DNA of 64,000 nt from an uncultured Pelagibacteraceae bacterium (GTDB lineage Bacteria > Pseudomonadota > Alphaproteobacteria > Pelagibacterales > Pelagibacteraceae), in NCBI GenBank assembly GCA_902586495.1, contig CACIHQ010000006.1, forward strand, positions 1-64,000, read 5' to 3'. The notes below the pieces were generated by a model, which saw nothing but the letters and a program-made list of their open reading frames with translations, did no database searches and was not told where the DNA came from. The translations under genes were made by a program, and so were the position numbers. Shown here in pieces: positions 7,812 to 18,544 of the stretch (positions within the stretch are counted from its first letter, which is position 1; each line of letters opens with the position of its first letter).

Positions 7812-8795
7812 ATGAAATTCTTAGATCAAGTAAAAATTTATATTAAAGCAGGGAACGGTGGAGATGGTTCTCCTAGTTTCAGAAGAGAAAAATTTATTGA
7901 ATTTGGTGGACCAGATGGCGGTGATGGTGGAAAAGGAGGTTCTGTTATTTTAAAAGCTGAACAAAATTTAAATACATTAATTGACTTTAGATATCAGCAA
8001 CATCACAAGGCTCAAAGAGGTGAAAATGGTTCAGGTCAAAATCGTACAGGGAGAAGTGGAGAAGATTTAATACTTAAGGTTCCTCTGGGAACTCAAGTCT
8101 TTGAAGAGGATAATAAAACACTCCTATATGATTTCACCAAAATTGGAGAGAAATTCATTGTTGCCTCTGGAGGAAAAGGGGGTTTAGGTAATATAAGATT
8201 TAAAAGTTCAACTAATAGAGCACCAAGAAAATATACTAAAGGAATGGTGGGTGAAGAGTTTATAATTTGGCTTCAATTAAAAACTATTGCCGACATAGGC
8301 ATTATCGGATTACCAAATGCAGGTAAATCAAGTTTGTTGGCAGCTATAACAAATGCAAATCCAAAGATTGCTAATTATCAATTTACTACTTTAAATCCAA
8401 ACCTTGGTGTTGCAAGTTATGATGATAAAGAAGTTACATTAGCAGACATACCTGGTTTAATAGAAGGAGCACATGAGGGAACTGGCCTTGGTACGAAATT
8501 TTTAAAACATATCGAAAGATGTAAATCTCTTTTACATTTGATAGATATTACAAATAATGATTTAAAAAAATCTTATAATCAGGTCAAAAAAGAACTTCGA
8601 AATTATAGTAAGGATCTTATTAAAAAAAAAGAATTAATTGTTTTAAATAAAATAGATTTATTAGATAAAGATATTGTTCAAAAAATAGTAAAAAGGTTTT
8701 CAAAAGATAAAAATTGTGAGGTTTTAACTTTGTCAACATTAGAAAAAGACTCTATATCTAAAATTAAGGCTAAACTCATTTCATATGTCTCTTAA
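7812..8795 (+). CDS. obg: GTPase Obg (CgtA)
   Basis: Ribosome-associated GTPase acting in 50S assembly and stress responses. 327 residues. The glycine-rich Obg domain fills residues 1-158 (GNGGDGSPSFRREKFIEFGG, GGDGGKGGS). The G domain follows: GLPNAGKSSLL (G1), FTTLNPNLGV (G2), DIPGLIEGAHEG (G3), NKIDLL (G4). There is no long C-terminal domain, consistent with the short alphaproteobacterial form. An inverted repeat, TACAAC 7788-7793 with GTTGTA 7804-7809, sits immediately before the ATG and could mask the translation start. It overlaps proB by 11 bases. Confidence 0.95.
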   Translation: MKFLDQVKIYIKAGNGGDGSPSFRREKFIEFGGPDGGDGGKGGSVILKAEQNLNTLIDFRYQQHHKAQRGENGSGQNRTGRSGEDLILKVPLGTQVFEEDNKTLLYDFTKIGEKFIVASGGKGGLGNIRFKSSTNRAPRKYTKGMVGEEFIIWLQLKTIADIGIIGLPNAGKSSLLAAITNANPKIANYQFTTLNPNLGVASYDDKEVTLADIPGLIEGAHEGTGLGTKFLKHIERCKSLLHLIDITNNDLKKSYNQVKKELRNYSKDLIKKKELIVLNKIDLLDKDIVQKIVKRFSKDKNCEVLTLSTLEKDSISKIKAKLISYVS

Positions 8796-9891
8796 AAATT
8801 CAAAAATAATTGTAATTAAAATTGGATCTTCTTTGATAGTTAATAATGATAAAAAAATTAGAAAAAAATGGTTACTGAGTTTTGCCAAAGATATAAAAAC
8901 TTTAAAATCTAAAAATCGACAGGTTGTAATAGTAAGTTCTGGAGCTATTGCTCTTGGTTGTAAGAAAATGAATTATAGTAAATCAGGTTTAAAATTAGAT
9001 AAAAGTCAAGCAATAGCCTCAATAGGACAGATAGAATTGATGAATTTATTTTCAGAAACTTTTTCAAAGCATAAATTAAATATTTCCCAAATCCTGCTTA
9101 CATTAGAGGATACTGAAGAACGAAGAAGATCAATAAATGCGAAAAGAACTTTTGAAAATTTATTTCAACTTGACTACATACCTATCGTAAATGAAAATGA
9201 CACTATTGCTACATCAGAAATAAAGTTTGGGGATAATGACAGATTGGCCTCTCGAGTGGCTCAAATTACTAATGCAGATACGTTAATTTTATTATCGGAT
9301 GTAGACGGTCTTTATACAAAAAATCCCAAAAATTTTAGAGATGCGAAGTTAATTAGAAATATTTCTAACATAAAAAAGGATTTAAAAAATGTTGATATTA
9401 GAGGAAGGACAGAGTTTGGAAGTGGAGGTATGGATACTAAAATTGAAGCTGCAAGAATATGTAATTTAGCTGGTTGCAATATGGTTATAGCAAATGGATT
9501 ATATTTAAATCCAATTAATCAAATAGAAAAGAAAAAAAGTTCAACATGGTTCATCTCTAAAGTTCCAAAATTAGATGCTAGAAAAAAATGGATTATTAGC
9601 TCTGTTTCACCAAAAGGAGAGCTAATCATTGATGATGGTGCTAAGAAAGCATTAATAAATGGAAAAAGTCTTTTGGCTGCTGGTATCAAGAAGGTTAATG
9701 GTAATTTTAAAAAAGGTGATCATATAAAAATCTTGGATAATAAACGTAAAGAATTTGCTAGAGGCTTGAGTTCATTCTCATCAAATGAGATAAATAAAAT
9801 TTTAGGATGCCATTCTAATGAGATAAATAAGATTCTTGGCTATATTTCAAAATCTGAAGTGGTCCATAAAGACGATATGGTAAAAATATGA
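8785..9891 (+). CDS. proB: glutamate 5-kinase
   Basis: First step of proline synthesis, phosphorylating glutamate. 368 residues with the amino-acid kinase domain (IVIKIGSSLI, VSSGAIALG, VNENDTIAT, FGDNDRLAS, LLSDVDGLYTKNP, FGSGGMDTKIEAA) and a C-terminal PUA domain (from about residue 275, ISSVSPKGELIIDDGAKKAL). The double SNEINKILG repeat near the end is a normal feature of the PUA tail (SSDEI...SDEI in relatives), not a local duplication. It starts inside obg and its stop overlaps the proA start by four bases. Confidence 0.94.
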   Translation: MSLKNSKIIVIKIGSSLIVNNDKKIRKKWLLSFAKDIKTLKSKNRQVVIVSSGAIALGCKKMNYSKSGLKLDKSQAIASIGQIELMNLFSETFSKHKLNISQILLTLEDTEERRRSINAKRTFENLFQLDYIPIVNENDTIATSEIKFGDNDRLASRVAQITNADTLILLSDVDGLYTKNPKNFRDAKLIRNISNIKKDLKNVDIRGRTEFGSGGMDTKIEAARICNLAGCNMVIANGLYLNPINQIEKKKSSTWFISKVPKLDARKKWIISSVSPKGELIIDDGAKKALINGKSLLAAGIKKVNGNFKKGDHIKILDNKRKEFARGLSSFSSNEINKILGCHSNEINKILGYISKSEVVHKDDMVKI

Positions 9892-11141
9892 TACAAAAAA
9901 TGTTAACCAGTATTGGGAAAAAATCAAAAAGTGCTTTGGTACATCAAGTAAATACTAAAAAAAAAAATAAAGTATTAAAAGACTACTGTGCACTTATTAA
10001 AAAAAATCAAAAATTAATCCTTAGTGCCAATAAGAAGGACGTCAATAGATCGATAAATAAGGGAGTCAAAAAAAATTTAATTGAGCGTCTTATCTTAAAT
10101 GAAAATAAAATAGATAGTATGATTAGCTCAATAAAATCTGTAATAAAACTTAAAGATCCAATAAATAAAGTTTTAGAAAAATGGAAGAGACCAAATGGTT
10201 TGAGTATTTCTAAAGTCACAATTCCATTAGGAATAATTGCTGTAATTTATGAGAGTAGGCCCAATGTTACCTCAGATGTTGCAACGTTATGCTTTAAATC
10301 TGGAAACCCAGTAATTTTGAGAGGCGGATCGGAAGCTTTTTTTTCAAATAAAATTTTGTCTAAACTGTTTAGAGACTCATTAAAAAAAAACAATATTAAT
10401 GAATATTTTGTTCAATTTATTAATTCCACTAATAGAAATATTGTTGATTTTTTATTAGGTAAAATGAATAAATATGTTGATGTAGTTATTCCAAGAGGAG
10501 GAAAGAATTTAGTAAGAAAAGTTCAAAAGTTATCCAATTTACCAGTGATTGGCCATTTGGAAGGAATATGTCATACTTATGTTGATAAGGATGCGAACTT
10601 GAATATAGCAAAAAAGATTATTTTTAATGCAAAATTAAGAAATACAGCAATTTGTGGTGCTACTGAAACGATTTTAATTCATCAAAAAATTTTAAAAAGA
10701 TCGTGTAACATAATCCTAAAACATTTAGAAAATCATGGATGCAAAATTATTGGAGATAATAAAATTAAACAAAATTATAAGGGGAAGACTATTAGAGCTA
10801 CTAATAAAGATTGGTCAAAAGAATATTTGTCAGCTACAGTTTCTGTAAAATGTGTCAGAGATATAAATGATGCAATCAATCATATAAATAAATACGGTAC
10901 AATGCACACCGACTCGATTATCACCATGAATAAGAAATCAGCAAAAAAATTTTTGAATGAAGTTAAAAGCTCAATTGCAATGCATAATACATCGACTCAA
11001 TTTGCAGATGGCGGAGAATTTGGTTTTGGTGGCGAAGTTGGTATTTCAACTAATAAGCTTCCTCCTAGAGGCCCAGTCGGACTAAACCAATTAGTTTCTT
11101 ATAAGTATCAAATAAAGAGCGATGGAAAAACAAGGAAATAA
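9888..11141 (+). CDS. proA: gamma-glutamyl phosphate reductase
   Basis: NADPH-dependent reduction of glutamyl phosphate to glutamate semialdehyde, the second proline step, probably in complex with ProB. 417 residues, the usual size. Motifs: IPLGIIAVIYESRPNVTSDV, LRGGSEAF, VIPRGGKNLV, VIGHLEGICHTYVD, NAKLRNTAICGATET with the catalytic Cys in TAICGA, and FADGGEFGFGGEVGIST, PRGPVGL near the end. The gene overlaps proB by four bases and nadD by 20 bases. Confidence 0.95.
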   Translation: MIQKMLTSIGKKSKSALVHQVNTKKKNKVLKDYCALIKKNQKLILSANKKDVNRSINKGVKKNLIERLILNENKIDSMISSIKSVIKLKDPINKVLEKWKRPNGLSISKVTIPLGIIAVIYESRPNVTSDVATLCFKSGNPVILRGGSEAFFSNKILSKLFRDSLKKNNINEYFVQFINSTNRNIVDFLLGKMNKYVDVVIPRGGKNLVRKVQKLSNLPVIGHLEGICHTYVDKDANLNIAKKIIFNAKLRNTAICGATETILIHQKILKRSCNIILKHLENHGCKIIGDNKIKQNYKGKTIRATNKDWSKEYLSATVSVKCVRDINDAINHINKYGTMHTDSIITMNKKSAKKFLNEVKSSIAMHNTSTQFADGGEFGFGGEVGISTNKLPPRGPVGLNQLVSYKYQIKSDGKTRK

Positions 11142-11661
11142 TTTGAAACTTAAAAATAAAATTGGAGTTCTTGGTGGATCGTTTGATCCAGCTCATATAG
11201 GCCATTTAACAATATCCAAAAAGGCTATTCAAAAATATAAATTAAAAAAAATAATTTGGGCAGTTACTTTAAATAATCCATTGAAGAAAAAGAATAATAC
11301 AAGTATTTCAGATAGAATAAAAAGTTGTAAAAAAATTATAATGACAAATAACCTTATAAAAATAAAATTTTATGAAAAAATAATAGGGTCTAATAAAACT
11401 ATAGACTTAATAAATTATTTAAAAAAAACTACTAATTCCGAAATTTATTTTTTAATGGGTGCAGATAACCTTATTAATTTCCATAAATGGTATCAATGGA
11501 AAACTCTCTCAAAAAAATGTAAAATAATAGTGTTTGATCGTCATGGTTATAAAAAAAAATCACTAAATTCAGTATCATATAAGAGATTGAACGGTAAAAG
11601 TTTAAAATTTATTGAATTTAATAAGGTCAATATTTCGTCTTCTCAATTAAGAAAAATTTGA
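11122..11661 (+). CDS. nadD: nicotinate-nucleotide adenylyltransferase
   Basis: Adenylates nicotinate mononucleotide in NAD synthesis. 179 residues. The nucleotidyltransferase signature GVLGGSFDPAHIGHL contains the (H/T)xGH motif; further family motifs are NPLKKK, FLMGADNL and the C-terminal SSSQLR-type end (ISSSQLRKI). The ATG at 11122 overlaps proA by 20 bases; the protein could start a few residues later, because GVLGG is normally within about ten residues of the N-terminus. The position between proA and rsfS is the alphaproteobacterial order. Confidence 0.9.
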   Translation: MEKQGNNLKLKNKIGVLGGSFDPAHIGHLTISKKAIQKYKLKKIIWAVTLNNPLKKKNNTSISDRIKSCKKIIMTNNLIKIKFYEKIIGSNKTIDLINYLKKTTNSEIYFLMGADNLINFHKWYQWKTLSKKCKIIVFDRHGYKKKSLNSVSYKRLNGKSLKFIEFNKVNISSSQLRKI

Positions 11662-11678
11662 TAATGTTGATTTAATCA

Positions 11679-12029
11679 ATGGATAAAATCTTAGGTTTAA
11701 AAAAAATCATTATAGACACTTTGGATATAAATAAGGCACAGAATATTGTAAGCATAGATTTAAAGGACAAAAGTTCTATGGCTGACTACATGATAATAGC
11801 TAGTGGAACTTCATCAAGACATATTCAAGCCTTATCTGAACAAGTTTTAGAAAAACTTAGAGATAATGGAATAATAGACTCGAAAATTGAAGGTAAAGAC
11901 AGCGCTGAGTGGAAATTAGTAGATGGTATTGACCTAATAATACATATTTTCCATCCAGAAAAAAGAAAGTTTTATGAACTTGAAAAAATGTGGTCTGAAC
12001 TAATACCTAAGGAAAAATTAATAATATAA
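11679..12029 (+). CDS. rsfS: ribosomal silencing factor RsfS
   Basis: Binds ribosomal protein L14 and blocks subunit joining when nutrients are low. 116 residues with the Iojap-family core: KSSMADYMIIASGTSSRHIQ, EGKDSAEWKLVDGIDLIIHIF and HPEKRKFYELEKMW. Its TAA/ATG shares one base with the ctpA start. In many alphaproteobacteria rlmH and an EnvC-like factor lie between rsfS and ctpA; neither is present here, in keeping with the tight packing of this genome. Confidence 0.93.
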   Translation: MDKILGLKKIIIDTLDINKAQNIVSIDLKDKSSMADYMIIASGTSSRHIQALSEQVLEKLRDNGIIDSKIEGKDSAEWKLVDGIDLIIHIFHPEKRKFYELEKMWSELIPKEKLII

Positions 12030-13177
12030 TGGATAAAATAATACTTCGTTTATTCACTTGTACCTTAGTTTTATTTTTTTACAGTCAAAAAGTTTTCTCA
12101 TCCGAAAATCAAAGTGAAATTTATAAAAAAATTGATATTTTTGGAGAAGTTTTAGAGAAAATAAATAGAGAGTACGTAGATGAAATTAATCAGGCTGATA
12201 GCATGGACTCTGCTATTAATGGTTTGCTACAATCTTTAGATCCATATTCAGGCTATATGTCTCCAGAAATTTTTAATGAGATGCAAACTGAAACAAGCGG
12301 AGAATTTGGTGGGCTTGGAATAGAAGTTACAATGGAGTCAGGTGTTGTAAAAGTAATATCACCGATAGATGATACACCTGCATCAAAAGCTGGAATAAAG
12401 GCTGGAGATTATATTGTTAAAATAAATAACACTCAAGTTCAAGGTAAATCATTAAGCGAAGCAGTTGATTTAATGAGAGGACCCGTTGGCTCTAGTATTG
12501 ATTTAACAATAAGAAGAAGGGGAGAAAAAAAAGCTCTAACTTTTCAGGTCACAAGAGAAATAATTCAAATTAAATCTGTAAAAGCAGAATTATTAGAAAA
12601 AAATATTGGATATATAAGATTAACTTCTTTTAATGAAAATAGCTCAGGTCAAATAAAAAAAGAAATTAATAAATTTGAAAAAAATAAAAATTTAAAAGCT
12701 TACATACTTGATTTAAGAAATAACCCAGGTGGCTTGCTGTCTCAAGCCATAAAAATATCTGATTTTTTTTTAGACAATGGTGAAATAGTCTCTACAAAAA
12801 GTAGACAACAATCAGAAAATCGAAAATGGTTTGCGAGAAAAGGAGATCTTACGAACGGAAAAACTCTTCTTGTCTTAATAAATTATGGCTCAGCGTCTGC
12901 ATCTGAAATTGTAGCAGGTGCACTAAAAGATCACAAAAGAGCTATTTTAATTGGTGAAAATAGTTATGGGAAAGGATCTGTGCAGTCAATTATTCCACTT
13001 AAAAATAAAGGGGCTATTAGATTAACTGTAGCTAAATATTATTTGCCATCAGGTGAGTCAATTTCTGAAGTAGGCGTGTCTCCTGATATAGAGATTGATG
13101 AAGAAAATGATGATTTTAAAATTAAAACAGAAACTGATAATCAATTAAATTACGCTATTAAATTACTTAATGGTTGA
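12029..13177 (+). CDS. ctpA: carboxyl-terminal processing protease, S41 family
   Basis: Periplasmic serine peptidase with a PDZ domain. Residues 1-23 are a signal peptide (LFTCTLVLFFYSQKVFSSE). The N-terminal helical part has LLQSLDPYSGYMSPE; the PDZ domain (about 85-165) has FGGLGIEVT, SPIDDTPASKAGIKAGDYI; the protease core has YIRLTSFNE, LDLRNNPGGLL, the nucleophile in NYGSASASEIVAGAL, and the lysine in SYGKGSVQ. 382 residues, slightly short for the family. Relatives trim peptidoglycan hydrolases or other C-termini; the target here is unknown. It shares one base with rsfS and overlaps rppH by eight. Confidence 0.92.
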   Translation: MDKIILRLFTCTLVLFFYSQKVFSSENQSEIYKKIDIFGEVLEKINREYVDEINQADSMDSAINGLLQSLDPYSGYMSPEIFNEMQTETSGEFGGLGIEVTMESGVVKVISPIDDTPASKAGIKAGDYIVKINNTQVQGKSLSEAVDLMRGPVGSSIDLTIRRRGEKKALTFQVTREIIQIKSVKAELLEKNIGYIRLTSFNENSSGQIKKEINKFEKNKNLKAYILDLRNNPGGLLSQAIKISDFFLDNGEIVSTKSRQQSENRKWFARKGDLTNGKTLLVLINYGSASASEIVAGALKDHKRAILIGENSYGKGSVQSIIPLKNKGAIRLTVAKYYLPSGESISEVGVSPDIEIDEENDDFKIKTETDNQLNYAIKLLNG

Positions 13178-13655
13178 AATTTTGGAAAAATATAAAAATT
13201 TGCCTTACAGAATTGGTGTAGGTATAGTTGTTTTAAATAAAGAAAATAAAATTTTTGTAGCAAAAAGAATTGATAATCCGAAAAATTTTTGGCAAATGCC
13301 ACAAGGTGGAGTTGATCAAGGTGAAGATTTTTTATCAGCTGCATACAGAGAATTAGAGGAGGAAACTAGTATTAAAAATGTCGAGTTAATAACAGAGATT
13401 GATGAAATAACAACCTACGAATTACCAGATTATCTTTTGGGCAAAATTTGGAAAGGTAAATTCAAGGGACAAAAACAAAAATGGTTTATTATGCGATATC
13501 TTGGAAATGACGATGAAATTAACATTAATACTAACAAACCTGAATTTCTTGATTGGAAATGGACAGATCTAAACTCAATTACAGAGATAGTTGTAAAATT
13601 TAAACTCAATGTTTATAAGTTACTTCAGCAAAAAATTGAAAAAGTTATCAATTAA
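13170..13655 (+). CDS. rppH: RNA 5' pyrophosphohydrolase (Nudix)
   Basis: Removes pyrophosphate from the 5' end of mRNA to start decay. 161 residues. LPYRIGVGIVVLNKENKIFVAKR is the typical RppH start, FWQMPQGGVDQGED opens the Nudix box, which continues AYRELEEETSI with the metal-binding REL-EE glutamates; the usual glycine after EET is serine. WFIMRYLG and EFLDWKW are further RppH marks. It overlaps ctpA by eight bases and the convergent atpC end by eight bases, leaving no room for a separate terminator between the two operons. Confidence 0.9.
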   Translation: MVEILEKYKNLPYRIGVGIVVLNKENKIFVAKRIDNPKNFWQMPQGGVDQGEDFLSAAYRELEEETSIKNVELITEIDEITTYELPDYLLGKIWKGKFKGQKQKWFIMRYLGNDDEININTNKPEFLDWKWTDLNSITEIVVKFKLNVYKLLQQKIEKVIN

Positions 13656-14039
13656 TAGATTTTAGAACTTCAATTTTCTGATCAATCAAGAATTTTACCT
13701 GATCACTTATGCTTTCTTTGTTTGTCTCTTCCTCAGCCAGTCTTAACATTTCATCTATTTTGCTCTTTTCTATATCTTTAATATTAAAAATAGAACTTGT
13801 AAGGATTGATAAATTATTATTTTTAAATTCAATTATTCCGTCTTCAACAAAATATTTTTCCTCTACAGATTTTGAGTAAACTGTAATAATACCAGGCTTT
13901 AAAAAAGAAATTATAGATATATGGTCTTTAAGTATTCCCATCTCTCCCTCAAACGCAGGTACTACAACTTCTGTGACATCCTCCTTTGAAAGAAAAGATT
14001 TTTCTGGGTTTACTACCTCAAGTTTAAATTCCTCACCCA

Positions 14040-14040
<1 letters not shown>
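13648..14040 (-). CDS. atpC: F1 ATP synthase epsilon subunit
   Basis: Central-stalk subunit that couples and regulates F1. 130 residues with FKLEVVNPEKSFLSKEDVTEVVVPAFEGEMGIL at the start, the usual beta-sandwich, and then a short C-terminal helical part. Last gene of the atpHAGDC unit; its ATG shares one base with the atpD stop. The F0 genes are not nearby, which is the normal split in alphaproteobacteria. Confidence 0.93.
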
Positions 14041-16333
<2,293 letters not shown>

Positions 16334-16340
16334 AAATATC

Positions 16341-17876
16341 TTAGGAATTAAATGTTTGTTTTAACTGTTTTATTACTTCTACTAATTTTTGTTCTGAGTC
16401 ATCCTCAAGTTTGCCTGAACTTAAAATTGATTCTATGATTTCTGGTTTTTCAGATTTACATTTTTCAATTATTTTATTCTCAAAATTAGCAATTTCTTTT
16501 AGCTCTATGTCATCAAGATAACCTTTGACACCACAAAATACTGAAATTACTTGCTCTGCTACAGTCATTGGAGAATATTGTGTTTGCTTAAGTAACTCCG
16601 TAAGTTTTGATCCTCTGTTAAGTAATTGTTGAGTTGATGCATCTAAATCGGAACCAAACTGTGCAAATGCTGCCATTTCTCTATATTGTGCCAGTTCTAG
16701 TTTCATTGAACCAGAAACTTTTTTCATAGCTTTTGTTTGTGCTGCAGATCCAACTCTGGAAACTGAAAGTCCTACATTTATAGCTGGCCTTATACCTTGA
16801 TTAAAAAGTTCAGTTTCTAAAAAGATTTGTCCATCTGTTATCGAAATAACATTTGTAGGTATATAGGCAGATACATCTCCACCTTGTGTTTCAATAATTG
16901 GCAGTGCGGTTAAAGAACCGCCACCATGTTCGTCACTTAGTTTTGCTGCTCTCTCAAGTAATCTGCTATGGAGGTAAAATACATCACCAGGATATGCCTC
17001 TCTTCCCGGTGGCCTTCTTAAAATTAAGGACATTTGTCTATAAGCAACAGCTTGTTTTGAAAGGTCATCATAGATTATTAGTGCATGCATTCCATTATCT
17101 CTAAAATACTCACCCATAGCACAACCAGTGTATGGAGCTAAAAATTGCAAAGGAGCCGAATCTGATGCTGTGGCTGCAACAATGGTCGTATATTCCATTG
17201 CACCTGCTTCTTCCAAAGTTTTTTGAATTTGTCTTACAGTTGATCTTTTTTGACCTACAGCTACGTAAATACAATATAATTTTTGTTTTTCATCATCCGA
17301 CTCATTAATTTTCTTTTGATTAATAATTGCATCAACAGCGACTGCCGTTTTACCTGTTTGTCTATCTCCTATGATTAATTCTCTTTGGCCTCTACCAATC
17401 GGTACTAAACTATCAATAGATTTTAAACCAGTCTGCATCGGTTCACTAACAGATTGACGAGGTATAATGCCCGGTGCCTTTACCTCTACTCTACTTTTCT
17501 TAACACCTTTATCTAAAGAACCTTTTCCATCGATTGGATTTCCAAGCCCATCTACCACTCGGCCCAATAATTCTTTTCCAACTGGAGTATCAACAATGCT
17601 TCCTGTTCTCTTTACTGTATCGCCCTCCTTAATATTGCTGTCATCACCAAAAATGACAACTCCGACATTTTCACTTTCTAAATTAAGTGCCATGCCTTTT
17701 GAACCATCATTGAACTCAACCATTTCACCAGCTTGAACATTATCCAATCCATAAATTCTAGCAATACCATCTCCAACTGAGAGAACTTGTCCTACTTCAG
17801 ATACCTCTGCTTTTTTTCCAAAATTTTTAATTTGCTCTTTTAATATTTTTGTTACTTCTGAGGGGTTTATTTCCAT
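16341..17876 (-). CDS. atpA: F1 ATP synthase alpha subunit
   Basis: Non-catalytic nucleotide-binding subunit of F1. 511 residues. [19 protein letters not shown] start, [13 protein letters not shown]alker [37 protein letters not shown], and the C-terminal [13 protein letters not shown]. It lies one base after the atpH stop. No anomalies visible. Confidence 0.98.
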   Translation of the reverse strand: MEINPSEVTKILKEQIKNFGKKAEVSEVGQVLSVGDGIARIYGLDNVQAGEMVEFNDGSKGMALNLESENVGVVIFGDDSNIKEGDTVKRTGSIVDTPVGKELLGRVVDGLGNPIDGKGSLDKGVKKSRVEVKAPGIIPRQSVSEPMQTGLKSIDSLVPIGRGQRELIIGDRQTGKTAVAVDAIINQKKINESDDEKQKLYCIYVAVGQKRSTVRQIQKTLEEAGAMEYTTIVAATASDSAPLQFLAPYTGCAMGEYFRDNGMHALIIYDDLSKQAVAYRQMSLILRRPPGREAYPGDVFYLHSRLLERAAKLSDEHGGGSLTALPIIETQGGDVSAYIPTNVISITDGQIFLETELFNQGIRPAINVGLSVSRVGSAAQTKAMKKVSGSMKLELAQYREMAAFAQFGSDLDASTQQLLNRGSKLTELLKQTQYSPMTVAEQVISVFCGVKGYLDDIELKEIANFENKIIEKCKSEKPEIIESILSSGKLEDDSEQKLVEVIKQLKQTFNS

Positions 17877-17877
17877 A

Positions 17878-18435
17878 TTATACCTTCATCATTTTATTTT
17901 CTATTTGTTTTAATTTATTTTTAATTGAGGTGTCAATCATCATGCTACCTACTTGTACAATTAAGCCTCCGATTAAACTTTTGTCATATTTATAATCTAA
18001 TCTTATCTTGGAAGTGAAATATTTAGATAACTCATCCTTAATCTTATTAATTTCATCATTTGACAAACTTTTTGCTGATCTAATTTCTGTTTTTAACTCT
18101 CCTCTCTTTTCAGAGCAAATTTCAATAAAATTATTTAGTATTTGCTCTATAAAAAAAAATCTTCTTTTAGTTATTAGGAAATTTGTGAAATTTTTTAGTA
18201 AATTTTCAATTTTTAAATAATCGAATATTTTATTAATTGCATTTATTAATTCTTTGCGACTTATTGTTGGATCTTTAATTAGATTATTAAAGTCAACACT
18301 TGTCCCTATTAATTTCAAAATTTTTACTGAGTTCATTTCTATTTGAGAAAGCAGGTCTGACTCTTCTGACAACTCATACAAAGCTAAAGAGTACCTGTTA
18401 GCTGAAGTGTTAGAAAAAACTTTATCTTTACTCAA
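17878..18435 (-). CDS. atpH: F1 ATP synthase delta subunit
   Basis: Peripheral-stalk subunit linking F1 to F0. 185 residues, OSCP/delta family: [16 protein letters not shown] near the start, [10 protein letters not shown], and the C-terminal [26 protein letters not shown]. The start appears to be TTG: no ATG lies nearby, AAAGG is placed suitably upstream, and the conserved sequence begins within a dozen residues. First gene of the F1 operon, with a clear promoter at 18496-18524. Confidence 0.92.
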   Translation of the reverse strand: MSKDKVFSNTSANRYSLALYELSEESDLLSQIEMNSVKILKLIGTSVDFNNLIKDPTISRKELINAINKIFDYLKIENLLKNFTNFLITKRRFFFIEQILNNFIEICSEKRGELKTEIRSAKSLSNDEINKIKDELSKYFTSKIRLDYKYDKSLIGGLIVQVGSMMIDTSIKNKLKQIENKMMKV

Positions 18436-18495
18436 TTTATTACCTTTAAATGTAAGTGATTAAATTAAAAAATCAGGATTTAATTAACATATGCT

Positions 18496-18524
18496 ATAAT
18501 ACTCTTCAAGTAACTCATTAACAA
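18496..18524 (-). promoter_or_regulatory. sigma-70 type promoter for atpHAGDC
   Basis: On the minus strand TTGTTA (18524-18519) and TATTAT (18501-18496) are separated by exactly 17 bases. Transcription would begin about 18489, giving a leader of roughly 55 bases before the atpH TTG. The surrounding 109-base spacer between priA and atpH holds nothing else I can recognise apart from AT-only inverted repeats. Confidence 0.7.
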
Positions 18525-18544
18525 AAAAATGTTTTTTTTGGGCT

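Noticed and set aside
9775..9850. Direct repeat (SNEINKILG twice) at the end of ProB as a recent duplication
   Set aside because: ProB homologs carry the same SSDEI...SDEI pattern in the PUA tail, so it is an old family feature.
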